Positions 1 to 13,093 of a DNA stretch of 64,000 bases are shown one piece after another; the first letter of the stretch is position 1; the number at the start of each line of letters is the position of its first letter. Under the pieces are notes generated by a model that saw nothing but the letters and a program-made list of their open reading frames with translations, was not told where the DNA came from and searched no databases. Position numbers and translations under genes: made by a program. The stretch is from Paramecium tetraurelia (lineage: Eukaryota > Ciliophora > Oligohymenophorea > Peniculida > Parameciidae): positions 199,204-263,203 of the forward strand of contig NW_001799377.1 in NCBI RefSeq assembly GCF_000165425.1. Direction: 5' to 3'.

Positions 1-409
1 AAGAGTATAATAATATTAAAATATTCATAAATAGAGTCATTTATATAATAAACTAAAGAGATACATATGATTTTATGACAATTATTATTTATTGTTGATT
101 TTATTAATTTCTCAATTTATTTTGATAAAATGCTATTCAATTAATTTTTCTATTTAACATCAACATCGAACTTTTATTTACAGTCTAAAATTGATTACTT
201 ATATTGTTAGAATATAAAAATAATTTTAGAGCCAAACCCAAAATTTAAGAATAACAATGAAAAGCACAGCCACTTTTTCATTACATTTTGTGAAAAAATT
301 TAATTAGAAATTTTTTTCTAATTTTGTTTTGGAAATAATTGGCTAGCAATAAAATGAGGATAGACATTTAAGATGCTATAGGATATAATTACATGATATA
401 TTATATAAA

Positions 410-930
410 TCAGGCTGTGACGAAGTCTCCTCTAACTGTTTCAGCAACAGCGACGGTTTATTCGACCAAATCAACAGCAACGCCAGCTGAGGTCAATGCA
501 CTTCTCAAGTCAATTACTGTTGTGAACTGGGCGTTTGTTACTTCCATGTTGGCATGAACTTCCTTCAAGTTCTAATAAATATTAACATAAAATTTAGTAC
601 TCTGCCTCCCAAAGCCTTTGGTTCTCCAAGAGCAGCGCATAAAATGAAGCTTACTTATTTTTTTAATCAGCCATATTGATTCCATTGAAGAAATTGGAAA
701 CTGTAGCGTCAGCTTGGATATTAGCATAGAATTATGGTGTCACAGCTGTGACAGCGGCTTCACCTCCCAATTTATTCAAAGAGTGTCTTTTTAGAGTTTC
801 TGGACTTTTTATTAATGAATTATTAGGATATTTGAGTTAGTTTTGAACCCAATAAATTAAAGATAGTTTGAAATGGAATAAATTATTGTCTCTTGAAATT
901 ATCATTTAAAAAAACCGCACTGACACTATG
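410..930 (-). pseudogene. Trichocyst matrix protein (TMP) remnant
   Basis: Read on the minus strand, the 3' part gives a helical, alanine- and valine-rich segment (LNKLGGEAAVTAVTPQF, then [16 protein letters not shown] and AVAETVRGDFVTA before TGA at 410-412), which resembles the C-terminal half of Paramecium trichocyst matrix proteins, the crystalline cargo of the exocytotic trichocysts. A canonical 29-nt intron (572-600) lies inside. The exon upstream of that intron does not join in phase, and no signal peptide or credible N-terminus is present upstream, where the frame dissolves near 930. I read it as a truncated copy. An assembly indel could explain the phase slip but not the missing N-terminus. 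Confidence 0.5.
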
Positions 931-1415
931 ACAATTAACTCATCCCTTTAACTATTTCAATCCATCATTTTCTGAAGTCTATTAATAAAATTTCAAAGAA
1001 TTAATAGTTAAACATTTCATTGTAATCAGATGTCATAAAAAAATATTTAAAATAATCAATTCTTTAATTGATATGCAAAAAGAGTACTATTTTAAATTAT
1101 AATTATTAATATTGATTCTTATTTATTATTATGTTGAAAATTAATATGATGATAATGTGAAGAATATTATTTATAGTTAATTTGATTTAATTTAATATTT
1201 CAATAAATGATTGCAATTTATATTTAATCAATAAGTATCATTATTCTATGATTAAATTTTAGTTAATTTTCTTTTAAAAATATCCTCACTTAATTAAAAG
1301 TATGAAAAATTTTGAGAGTAGTTAATAATAATTATGATAAATATTTTTTGATAAATGAGATAGTTTGAATGTGTAAAATTATTTAATCAATTATTTATAT
1401 AATTTCAAAATAGAA
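931..1415. other. AT-rich spacer
   Basis: About 485 nt of very AT-rich sequence between the TMP remnant and the MORN gene. No open frame with coding character was seen on either strand. It presumably holds the promoter of the downstream gene, but I recognise no motif. Confidence 0.5.
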
Positions 1416-2622
1416 ATGGGTAATTGTCAGGCATGTATGAATGATCCACAAAATTTAAATGAATATGGTACTCATTAAAATGCTAAACAAACATCTTTGC
1501 ACTCAATAGTTAGAAGATCGTAGCCTTTTTCAAAAGCCTCATTGGCAGAGATTGTGAATACTTCTTAACACTAATTGAGAACAAGTCAAAAACCATCAAT
1601 TAATATTTAAAAAGAGGCCTCACTATCAATGGTTGGAAATGGTGTGGACATTTAAAAATAAAAAACTAACTCTGAACAATTAATTTCAGTGCATTGTCCT
1701 ATAGCCAAATTAGCATAACCTTGGGGTAGACCAGCAGGCGAATTATAAAGTTTGATTGGTCCCAAAGTTAAAATGGTCCTTAGTAAATTAAAGGAGTACT
1801 AGTATACAAGAGGTGATGATCCAGAGGCAGTATACCTGGAACCATAAATATTTGAACAAGGGATGGTTTATGATGGTTAATGGAAATATGGATTAAGACA
1901 GGGTCGAGGTATGGAATTAATTAAATATATCAGGAAGACAAGTTTGGAAGGAAGGTAGTTATTATGAAGGATATTGGAAAAATAGTTGTGCACATGGTCA
2001 TGGTAGATTAATACATGCAGATGGAGATTATTATGAAGGCGAATGGGACAATGACAAAGGTAAAGTATAGTAAGTATAAAAATAGCACATGGATAAGGGA
2101 AGTATGTCCATGCTGATGGGGCAAGTTATGAAGGTAGTTGGAAAGATGATAAGTAAGATGGATTGGGACATGAAATATGGCCTGATGGTACAAGTTATAA
2201 AGGAGCTTACATTTAAAGTAAGAAGGAAGGACATGGCATTTTCAAATGGCCAGATGGATCATATTACGAAGGTGAATTCTTAGATAATGCAATACATGGA
2301 ATGGGAACATATGTTTGGGGTGATGGGAGAACATACATTGGATAATGGAGGCAAAATAAAATGCATGGATTAGGAGAGTTCAAATGGGCAGATGGGAGAA
2401 GATATAAAGGATCTTATTAGAATGATAAGAAACAGGGTTATGGGACATTTGATTGGCGTAAATCAGCATAATATTCTTATAGCTGATGGATCTAAGTATG
2501 TAGGAGAATGGCATGACGGCAAATAACATGGGTTAGGTTCGGTCGTTGATGAAAAAGGAGAGGAACATAGAGGCAGATGGGACAATGGGACATTATTGGA
2601 ATGGATTACTTAAAAGGATTGA
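1416..2622 (+). CDS. MORN-repeat protein with MGNC N-terminus
   Basis: About 376 aa in four exons; introns 1909-1933 (25 nt), 2060-2085 (26 nt) and 2458-2482 (25 nt). The protein starts MGNCQAC, a classic N-myristoylation (Gly2) plus palmitoylation (Cys4/Cys7) signature, so it should be membrane anchored. A basic, serine-rich linker follows to about residue 150. Then come about eight tandem MORN units of the type Y-x-G-x-W-x-x-G/D-x-x-H-G-x-G to the end, for example YYEGEWDND and [18 protein letters not shown] arrays bind membranes and scaffold cortical or ciliary structures. All splice junctions restore MORN periodicity, which supports the intron calls. The exact cellular role is inferred only. 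Confidence 0.93.
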
Positions 2623-2655
2623 TAGTTTATTTAATTAACTATATAGTATATTCAA

Positions 2656-4503
2656 ATGGCTTTTGTATATAGAAGTGAAAATAGAGGGACATACATACCT
2701 AAAACTGAATAGGTAGGACCTGGACAATATGATCACATTCCTGAAATTGAATCAAGATCTAATCAACATCCATTTAACTCAACTGTCGATAGAATACATA
2801 AATCTAATTAGCTCCATCCTATTCCTGGCCCTGGAACTTACAATCTGTCTGGCTCCTTCGAGTGTCAGAAGGTGATATTCTAATCCGATGAACAAGAAAT
2901 CAAAATTTTGGAAGTACCTAAACCAATATCAGTTTTCAGATCAACTACTGTGAGATTTAAAGATGATAGATTTGAAGGACCAGGGTAAAAGTGTCTTATC
3001 TATCAATAGACCAACTCAATACTTTCAAGAAGAAAGGAAGAAATTTCATTCCGCAGGCCAAGTGAATCGCTCAAAAAAACTCAATATTTTAGAGTAATTA
3101 GTAAAGGACAACAAATACATCAGCATACCTTCCATCCCTTCCAATGTTCATTAAGGCTATATTGAGAATAAAGGTTTTACTCAATAATAAATCAAGACAA
3201 TCAGTTGGAATAAAATCCAGTTGACTCCTCAAATGATGTTGGACCAGGATCATATGACTTTAAAAGTACATTCAACAATACAAAACCCAGGGGAGTTTCT
3301 TGGCATAAACCAAGAAGCTAAGACAAAAAGGACTATAAATCACCAATTGGCCCTGGTTATTATGATGTCAGCAGTCAATCTTAACCTATGTACCAAATGA
3401 AACCAACCACAGCATTTAGTTCCAAATAAAGTAGAAATTCTGATTTCAGATTCCAAAATCTTAAAAGCAACACTGGATATATTAAAAAGGGATTGGACAA
3501 TAAATAGTATAGTTTTCATCAATCGACCAATCCAGCTACTACTGCTCGAGAAACAGATGCTGATTCAGAATATAGTTATATTGAAGTACTATATTTAAAT
3601 GAATTAGGATGCAACACCAGGTCCTGGTTACTATGAAAATGCTTCTACTTAATAAACTATTTCTTAATTTTTAAACTAATCTCAAATTAAAGGATCAATT
3701 AAAACTAGAACTAAAAGATTTCAAACAAAATCGCAACATACTCCTGGTCCTGGTAGTTACTAATTGGAAATCGCTGCTCAAAGATATAAAGGTGCCTAAC
3801 CTCCCTTTTTGATTAGCAAGAGTAGGTTCGAGGAGTAAATTTCAGAAACTCCTGCTCCAGGGTAATATAAAGCAAGTAATACAATGGAATAAAAATTAAT
3901 CTAAAAGTTAATGAAGGCCCCCTTGGGATAATTTGGAGTTAATGAGAATAGATTTAAAGAATAAAAGTTGTTAGTACCTGGACCTGGAGCATATGAAGTC
4001 AATAAAATAGATGACGAAAAAAAGGATAGGAAATTACCAGAATAAAAGGGAACATTTGCTTTTATGAGTCATGCTCCTAAAAGCTAAGATCTATCCATAC
4101 CAAATATAAATCCAGCCCCAGGTGCCTATAATGTAAATTAACATACAATTTCCAATAAAATTATTAAACCAGAAGAGGAAGATCCTAAGCTGGCAGTAGT
4201 TAAACCTCCATTTGGAGTTGGAGCTGAGAGATGGAAAATAAAAGAAGCTAATGAAGATGAGGAGGAGGATGAACCTTTTTATTTAGAAAAATCAGCGTAA
4301 AATTAATTAGGAATATTTAAAAAAAAAAAGAAAGATCCACCCCCATTTATGTGCAAGGTATTAATACAATTCAATATAAATAGCAAGAACGATTCTCAAA
4401 AAGTGTTCCTAAAAATATTATCCCCGGTCCGATGGATTATGCTGATGGAATGTTTCCGAATTGGAATAAAAGGACATTTAACATAATATTTGCTGAGATT
4501 TGA
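2656..4503 (+). CDS. STPG/SHIPPO-repeat (sperm-tail PG-rich) protein
   Basis: About 583 aa; introns 2985-3009, 3174-3196, 3586-3607 and 4358-4383 (22-26 nt). The protein repeats the motif P-G-P-G-x-Y about ten times (VGPGQYD, IPGPGTYN, VGPGSYDF, IGPGYYDV, TPGPGYYE, TPGPGSYQ, VPGPGAYE, NPAPGAYN) with phenylalanine- and arginine-rich linkers in between. This is the STPG family, found in cilia and flagella and along axonemal or cortical microtubules. The intron at 3174-3196 ends CAAG rather than TAG but is needed to keep the repeat in frame. It ends only 16 nt before the next same-strand start. Co-location with MORN, EF-hand and enkurin genes fits a ciliary role (inference). Confidence 0.92.
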
Positions 4504-4519
4504 AATTATTTTAATTATC

Positions 4520-5553
4520 ATGTTCAATTTTTTTTAATCCATCTGCTGCTTCTCTAATAGAGAAAAACCAGAGAAATCCAATAGACCAATACAAAAACCA
4601 GCATAAACTTTGTCTATCTAACCTGTAATTTAAGAAGCCATGACAAACTAGGCTTAATAGAACTCTATTATAGAAACGGATTAATACTTACAATTGGATA
4701 ATGACTACTACATGGAATAGATGGAGTATGTTCTTATTTGTTAATATAAGTTTTTAATCTTCGAGTGATCCTCCTTCTACTCAATTACCATCCGGTTTTA
4801 TCCTCTAAGATGAAGTCATCAGTAATCAACCTATGTAAGAGGAAAATGAAAGTAATATCAAAAAGGAACAAACTCACACAAAAAAAGTATTATTTATCTC
4901 CTTATATCACCTAGAAACGAATATTGAAGCTGTGGGATGCCAATGAAGATGCTTAATTGCGTATCCAATATGAGAAGCATAATGGAAAGTGGAATGAAAT
5001 TGCTAAGCACATGCCAGGAAGAAATGTTTCATAATGTTGTTAAAGATGGAGGAGATTATAACCTGTTAAGATTGTAATAAAACATATATATATTTCTAGA
5101 TTAAAAGAAAGTAATGGACTCAAAATGAAGATGAGAAAATTCTTCAATTAGTCTAATAACATGGCAAGAATTGGAAGCTAATCGCTTTACGTAAAAATTA
5201 ATTCAACTATAGTGCCCTAGACTTTCCGGGTATTTTGAGCAAATAGATAAGAGAACGATATATTAATAAAATTGATCCAGATATTAACACAGGTCCATGG
5301 ACTGAAGTTGAAGATGCCACCATTATCAGATTGTATTAGGATTATGGAGGCAAATGGAGTCTTATTTCATCTCATCTAAAAGGCAGACCTGTATATTTAT
5401 TATTCTTAAACCAATTAGGAAAACATGGTAAAAAACAGATTCTATTGTTACATCAGAAGAGTTCATCTTGGAGTTTAAAACCCATATTAAATTGTCTATT
5501 AAGAAAACTCAGATAGTGAACTCAGTTCAAATGATGATATGGAATTTGAATGA
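4520..5553 (+). CDS. R1R2R3 Myb-type DNA-binding protein
   Basis: About 308 aa; introns 4726-4750, 4887-4914, 5074-5099 and 5391-5418. A Q/S/P-rich N-terminus of about 110 residues is followed by three Myb/SANT repeats with spaced tryptophans: LWDANEDAQLR...KWNEIAKHMPGR, then KWTQNEDEKILQLV...NWKLIA, then GPWTEVEDATIIRL...KWSLISSHLKGR. An acidic tail (DSELSSNDDMEFE) ends the protein. Three-repeat Myb proteins are sequence-specific transcription factors of cell-cycle and developmental genes. The start is uncertain: ATG at 4520 is only 16 nt past the previous stop, and the in-frame ATG at 4640 would leave a more normal spacer, but the intervening codons look coding. Confidence 0.88.
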
Positions 5554-5950
5554 TTTTTATATTATCTAACAATTCCTTATTAATATGTAAATAAGTTTTT
5601 AATTAATAATTAATTACTAAATCAATACAAATTTTATCAGAATATTAGTATTAAAATAGTAAAATAATAGTGTATTCTTAATATCTGCATTATTTTTAGA
5701 ATTGGAGATCATTATTAAAATCATTCAATTTTATCAATAGAAATTATTGAATAACCAAAATTTCCATTTTTAAGATTGATATCTTTATATTGAATCAAAA
5801 TGTGATATTTGGTATCTTAACCAAACAAATAAAATTCACCCAATATATTAATATTTTAATGATCTAATTATTTAGATAAAAAACCTAATTTTGTTTAAAA
5901 TCATAAGAGAAAATTATTATATAAATTACATTTATTATATAAATATTATA
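5554..5950. other. AT-rich spacer before the giant GTPase-like gene
   Basis: About 400 nt, extremely AT-rich, with no coding signal on either strand. It is longer than most spacers here. No structured RNA or repeat was recognised. Confidence 0.5.
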
Positions 5951-8900
5951 ATGTTTCAAGACATCAAAGTGTCTAATTATAATAGGACAATCGAGATGTA
6001 TGCCATCGTGGATGATAGAGAAAATAATAATTTAATCACATCTGATTACATCCTTAAGCGCATAATTAAAAGTTTTATTCATAAATTAAATGATGATGAT
6101 AAACAACTGGCTATAAAATACTTTTTGCAGTACTTTCCGTATAATTCAACTCTTTTTTAAATCATCAAAGAATAAGATGCGCCAAAAAGTTTAATAAAAA
6201 AGATTAATTATTGTAATGATTATTATGGTTTAAAACAAAATCAAAAAGTTTATGAATAAAATGAGAAATTATAACTAATTCTATTTGATGAAGATTATCA
6301 TAAACTAATTAAACTATTTGATGAAAAAGAATTTTTAGAAAACTACTAGATTCCTACTTTATTTCGTTAACACAAGCATATCATTGAAAAAATTAAAAAT
6401 CATAGTTTCAAGCTTATTGATTTAATAGAATAATGTTATGATTAGTCATTTCAATTAAATTCAACAATTTTGAGCCATTTAGTATTCTTTTTTTATATCC
6501 TGAGGAATTATAAATAAGCAGTAAAGAATAAATGGAATTATATCTATTATTAGGGGAAATCTTATGTGAATGTTGCATGTAATTTGAGTATCATATTGAA
6601 TTATTGTAATTCCAATAATAGAATTAAAATAAAGTCAAAACTCTTTCTGAAATTCCTTAATTATTATTATCACCTGATTTGGAGATGTTAAAAATTTAAA
6701 TGTAATAGGTATTTTAAATACAATAATTTTGTCAAAAGAATAGGTAAAATTCTATTAATAAAAAAAAAATAAGTGATAAATGTGGCTTAATAATAAATCG
6801 AAAATTGTTAGATAAAAATGATTAAATTTTTAATTTTGAAGAAATTGATATTCTAATTTAACAATAACTTCCAGTCATTTTTGAACTTTAAGTTATTTTT
6901 TATTAGATATGTTTTTATTGCATGGCACATTTCAATTAATATTATGAAAAATATATGCTTGCCTCTAATAAGGTTGAAAGGTATAAAGAACTTAATTTAT
7001 ATATATAAGAAAAAAGCAAATATAATTTGTAGTAATTTAATCAAATGTAATTTAAAAGTTATGAATAATATTCAAATGAATAAATATCAAATAATGGTGA
7101 ATGGAAAACATTGATCAGTTAGTCACTTGATGAGATGCTTTAAAGAATAATTGAAGATGATTTTCATTACCTCAATAAAAGGTTGCATATTATACATTTA
7201 AATGAATAAAATGATTAAAGGGCAAAAATATTCAACTTACTTACTGAAATACCTGTTTATGTTAAACGATAAGTATAAATGATTTCGGGAAATTACAAAG
7301 AATTAAAAATCAATTAAATAATATTTTTGTAAAAATTGTAACATCTTTAGCATCCTTATTGAAATCCTTAAAAACTTAAAATTTAATTCATGTTGCTGAG
7401 GAATTATAATAATTAAAAACAACCTATTCTAATTAAGAATTAGAAATTGTTTTCAGAATAGTAGTAAAATTCAAAATCAAGACTTTACTTCATTTTTATT
7501 TCTTAAATAATCTTTGAAAGAGAAATGGAGAACCTTTTTAAAAATATCATAATATAATGAAAATATGAAATTGGATAAAAAAATTGAATTACTCAATGAT
7601 TTTTCAGATGATCATTGGTATTTAGTGAAAAAAAAAAAATTCAATTTTTAATTGCACAATATTTCTAATCTCAGTCGTAGAACATATCATTATAAATTCT
7701 AATTTTTTTGAGAAAACTTTTTGATAAAAATAGAGCCATCCAATAGTAGAATGAGTAAACTCGATATTTTTTTTTGATGTTCTCATGTTTACAAGACTAC
7801 TAAATTCATAAATTGATATCTCTTAATAAATCAAATTAAATTTTATATGATGATTATATGAATTCTGTTGAAATATTATTTTAAGTAATTAACACAATAA
7901 AGGATGAAGAGACATATTAATATATGTTTGATATAGAAAAAGTATCAGAATTTCACTAAATTTACTGTCTGAACTTCTTTTTTGAATTATAAAAAAATAA
8001 AGTTGGTTTGGAATATTTAAAGAAGGTTTATAAATTAATTTATTATTGGTAATTAAACGAATTATAAGAGTTGAGAAACAATGCTCAATAGTTTTATATT
8101 ACAGATGCATATTAAATACCAATTGATATTCTAAAAAGTCAATTACTTTAACAATCCATAATTTCACCCTGAAATATTTGAGTTGTTATTAAAAAGTGAC
8201 ATTTATCCAAGAAATCTAAATATTTCATTAGAAGAGTTTAATATTGCATCAACATTATTAAGTAGAGCAGATCAATTAGGTTTAGTAAATAATTGGATAA
8301 AGGATGCAAAAGATTCTATTAATCTTAAGAAATTAATACCATTCTTTTTTAACATCATAAAAAGAGGAGAATCATCTAAAAATTTCTTATCAATTGTTAA
8401 CTAGTAATTAATGAGTAGCAAAGAATTGCAAGAAAAATATGGATATTTTAATTAAAAGTCAATTTTTTAAATATTCTATACTAATGCTAATTATGAATTA
8501 AAGATTATACTTCTTAAACTAATTAGTAAATCATATCCAATTCCTTTATTATATAAAACTCCCTCCAAAAAAAAAAAAAAAGATTTAAACAAATTAACAT
8601 TTAATAAGAATACATTTTATGTTTTCTAAGAGAACTTTCCAATTATAAATTTAAGTTTAGATCCTGAACAACAAAGAATAGGGAAAACAGAATTAATTAA
8701 CAAAATTTCCTTTTAATAAAAGAAATTTGAAATTTTGGACAGTAACTAATTGAATAATTAAACAATTGATATTATGTATGATTTTGAATTTAGTGGATCA
8801 AGAAATCTATCAGTAGCTGATGCTCATAATTTTATTCCTTTTGAAACTTTAGATGATATTTGCGAATGTTTAGATTATGGATTATTTAATTAAATACTGA

Positions 8901-11900
8901 AAAAGAAATTGAAATGACCATATAAAATTTGTAAAAATTATAATCTTTTTATAATAAAAACAAAATAGTTTGTTTTTTGATTCGAAATTCAAGTTAAGAT
9001 TTGGATGACAACCAAATTCAATTATTAGAGTCATTAAATATATAGTTTAAATAAATTATAGATTTATCGGATAAAGATTTAAATAAATAAATGATAGATG
9101 ATGAAATTGAATAAGTATCTAAGTTTTTGTATGATATTATTAATCAAAAGAGATAAGACTTCACTTTAAATTAAGATTAATATTTTAATCTTATTTGGTA
9201 AATGAAGGAACAAAATCTGGAATTAACCAACGAAATGAGGTTAGCATAGGAATTATTTTCAGATATTGAAATAGAATTAGCTGACTAAATGAAACAGGAA
9301 TAGGGTTTCTAAAATTAAAATGCCTTTCCTTTAAGAAGTATTGATTGGTAAATGAAATAATAAAAAGATAATTATGTTAGAGTTTATTNNNNNNNNNNNN
9401 NNNNNNNNNNNNNNNNNNNNNNNNNNNNNNNNNNNNNNNNNNNNNNNNNNNNNNNNNNNNNNNNNNNNNNNNNNNNNNNNNNNNNNNNNNNNNNNNNNNN
9501 NNNNNNNNNNNNNNNNNNNNNNNNNNNNNNNNNNNNNNATTAAAAATACATAATAAAGAATTCTTTAATAATTAATTTGATTACATTAATTTATTAGACT
9601 CTGAAGGTCTTCAGAATCCATACCAGAAAGATTATGAATTTGATAAAAAAATAGCGCTATTTGTTTTGTCTATTAGTGATATAAATTTGAATTCTGAATT
9701 TGTTAATCAAAAAGATGAATTTCAACCAATTGATTATAATGAAGTTCTTGGGATCACATAGGATAATATCAAAATTTTAGGATTTGCATCTACTGAAAAA
9801 TTGTGGAAATAGAATGAAAGTGATGGAGTTTATGAAAATTGGAGGTAATTAATTATTGATGGTACATACTCAGAAGAGTCATACGAATATGGAATTAAAG
9901 TAATAAAAGCATATGTTGATAAATTTGGAATAGGAGATGATTAATAAGGACTAGGAAAATAAGTGGAAAATTTAAAAAATTTTATATAAAAGATTGAAAT
10001 AATTTGGAGAAGTATAGAAAGTCTGCATGATTCACTATAATTTTCTAAATAAATACAACATTAACAAAACCAATTTATGAGACAATAATTTACTGATATA
10101 GTTGTTCAATAAAAGTTCCCTCATCAAAAGGATTTTATCAAGGAAGTTTAAGAGAATATTTAAGATATTAATGAAAAATTATCTCTTGAAGTATTAAATA
10201 CTATTGAGAGATAATAAGTTACAAGGATGAGTCAAGAATTTGATTAAATAAGGATGAAAATCATTAATAAATTAACATCTATACAAAATGAAAAATATAA
10301 TTCACAAAAATATATTACGAATTATATTAAAATGATCAATGATAGAATTAATAGCGAATATTGGGATGTAGTTTGGCAATATATTCTGAGATGAAAACGT
10401 AGTAAACTAAATTTTAAAAGTTCAAGGGGTTTAATTAAATTGATTAATTTATTGAAGGCTTACTCTAAAGGGAAGAAGAATTACAAGAATATAAGAAAGA
10501 TGAAAATAAGATATAGAATAAGTTTAATCAAATCTGGGCTTAAATCTTAAATCATCACATCTAGCAATAAGAAGAAATGTTTAAAGATTATTGTGATTAA
10601 CTTTTTCAAACAATCTCATCCGAACTCTCGGAATATCTATTAAAAACAACTAATGAATCTCAATATAAATAGGAGTATCATCTACAATTAATAAAAACTC
10701 CACCATAAGATGAAGAATTTCTAACTGCATTTAAGATTTTGAATTCAGAAGTACAAAATTAATAATTTATTTCCATTCCAAAATCTAATTATAACAGTAA
10801 TAAAAAAGTAGAAAAAGTTACTATATTTTATAGATAAATAAATATTACTCCTAAAAAATTGAATTATAATGGATTACAAAGCAGGATTTTGAAAATTATA
10901 TGAAAACGATGTTATTTCTGATTTTGAAAATTATTATCATAATAATACAAAAGATGCAAGATATGCGATTAAAAATTTTTTATTATTATTCACTATTTTC
11001 GGTTATGAAATAGATGATAAACAGGTTGATAAAATATGTAATATTTAAGATTCTTGGTTTTAGTCTGATACATAATAATCTCATATTTAATGCTTCATAC
11101 CTTATTAGAGACTATAATATAATCACATATAATATTAGATATCAATTACTTCCATCAACAAAAATTGTAAAGGTCTTGCAAAACATATTTAAAATAAGGA
11201 ATAAATAATTTCTTTTTCTGACAATTTAGAAAACTTGATTAAATAATATGATTAAGGCGATAAATTTTTAATTTAATTAGATAAATAATTAATTGTTGAA
11301 TCTTTAGATATTTTAGATATTGACCTTTACAATATCCAATTAAATGCACCAAAAGGCAGCTCATAATCAACAACAAAATTTTATAAGAAAGGTAAATTCT
11401 AGTCAAATTAGTAGTCTGAGACCATATCGTCAATAAACACTCAAGTAAGTTAAAAAAAATAATAAGAAACAATTAAAGATATTTTTCAGTATATTTTAGA
11501 TCAAAAAACGGAATATAACAAATAGAAACAATTTGAGAATTATATTGTTACATTGATTTCATAGCTAATGAATTACAATAATAATGAAGGCTGGAATAAA
11601 ATGTATGGAGAGATTCATTAGATGATACTAGATGAAATTATAGAAAAAAATGTAGATGATAAAAAAAATGAAAATATAAAAGTTAAATAATATAGTTTCA
11701 GTTTAATTAAACGAATTATGCAAAAAATTGAGGTTAAGATTACAGAATTTAATTTGCAATTTTCTGATTTTGGCGTAATTTTAACTAACATAGGAGATAG
11801 GTGCCTATACTATTTTGCAATGTTAACAATCTGGAGAATACTATGTTTTGGTTAATATCAGTCAATAGAAAGTAATATCAAAGAATTAAAAGATTAGACT

Positions 11901-12760
11901 GAAGAGTAGTATCGTAAATTTAAGGCTCATATTTAAGAAAATAAGAAAGAACAAAGCAAAATTCAAGGGTAAACCTGAGTTTAAGATATCATTAATTTCG
12001 CAACTTAAAGCTTTTATAAGAAATATTGTGAAGATGCTGCATAAATTCTAGAAATGTATAGCACTGAATCAAGTTATGATTTAATGTAGAAATTTGACAA
12101 AGAAATTTTAGAAAAATTGGATAAAAATATTCCATATGATGAAATTATTGAATATATCAGAAATCAATCTAATTATATTGAAAAATATGTTTAAAAGAAA
12201 ATTTCTAAAATTAAAACAGAAATTTCAGAAATGTTAACTGACCAATTGAAAAAGGATTTGAAGTCTCATCTTGAAAAGGTAAATACAAATACAAAAAATT
12301 TACAAAATTTTGTTTTTGATGATTCAATAGCATAAGATTATTTTAAACAATTAAATAATCCCTCTGAAGGTCCAGAACTATTATATAAAATAGTTTTAAG
12401 TTGCCTTTAAGGATAAGTCTAATAGAATTTCCTGGAATCTATCAAAGATGATAAAAGAGATGCATTCTAAACTTAAGATTTTCATATCTTGGATTGCCCT
12501 TTGGGGCTGCCAAGATAAAAATCAGATGCTGAAATTTAAATATTGCTTGATTTTGTTTAAGCTTTTTAAAAGAAAATTTAAGATGCAATTTAAAGTTTAG
12601 ACACTTAGCAGATAGCATTTGAAAAACTGTTTGTTTCAGCTGATTTAGATGCTTTATAACTTAAATGAATTTGGTGTTTAGAAATCTATCCTTGTTGTAA
12701 AAGAAAATGTGATGAAGATATAGAATTTAGTAATCATACACATTAATGCAAAAATGGTCA
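5951..12760 (+). pseudogene. Very large GTPase-like (VLIG/URGCP-type) protein, broken
   Basis: A stretch of almost 7 kb encodes a protein of roughly 2,100-2,200 residues when reading frames are followed piecewise. Before the gap lies a P-loop-like segment (EQQRIGKTELINKISF) followed by SGSRNLSVADAHNF and ETLDDICECLDYGL, the order seen in very large inducible GTPases. A long coiled-coil region follows, and near the end comes a Cys/His cluster (CCKRKC...HTHQCKNGH) like the zinc-binding tail of that family. Introns at 6566-6588, about 8065-8090 and about 10365 are plausible. Frame breaks I could not explain by a short GT-AG intron lie near 7250-7300, 7450, 7705 (T-run), 8895 and 10895, and there are in-frame TGAs near 11980 and 12665. 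The 150-N gap lies inside. Family assignment is inference from motif order; decay is likely, though homopolymer errors may add to it. Confidence 0.55.
9389..9538. other. Assembly gap (150 N)
   Basis: Run of 150 N inside the giant GTPase-like gene, just after its predicted G domain. Its round length suggests an estimated scaffold gap. The protein on both sides is coiled-coil-like, and the frame across the gap cannot be checked. Confidence 0.99.
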
Positions 12761-13093
12761 TATACATTAATGAGGTATTTATACATTAATTAAGATGTAA
12801 TATTATTGTCGAAAGTCTAATGACTTATAAAATCAACTATTATTTATTTTCAACTCTTAATTGTATTCATTCGAATTGCGATGATTAAAATTCTCACAAC
12901 AAAAAAATTTTTTGTGAAGTCAAAAGATATAAAAAGCAAAAAATCTTCTCCTAAAGAATGCTAGGAATATTGATAATTAAGTAGAAGGAAATCTTTGGTT
13001 AAAATTGAACCTCAAATTCCAAACCATTAAGGGAATTCTAAATAATATTTGCTGAATTTATTTTTTAAAATCTTTGATTATTTATAGTTTAAA

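Noticed and set aside
5891-6160. Standard-code ORF starting at a TTG before 5951
   Set aside because: The extra upstream residues are low-complexity and AT-driven; ATG at 5951 begins the coding character.
8880-8930. A 38-nt GT-AG segment that would repair one frame slip in the giant GTPase-like gene
   Set aside because: It is longer than every other intron here and would remove the conserved CLDYGLF segment, so I count the site as a break, though not with certainty.
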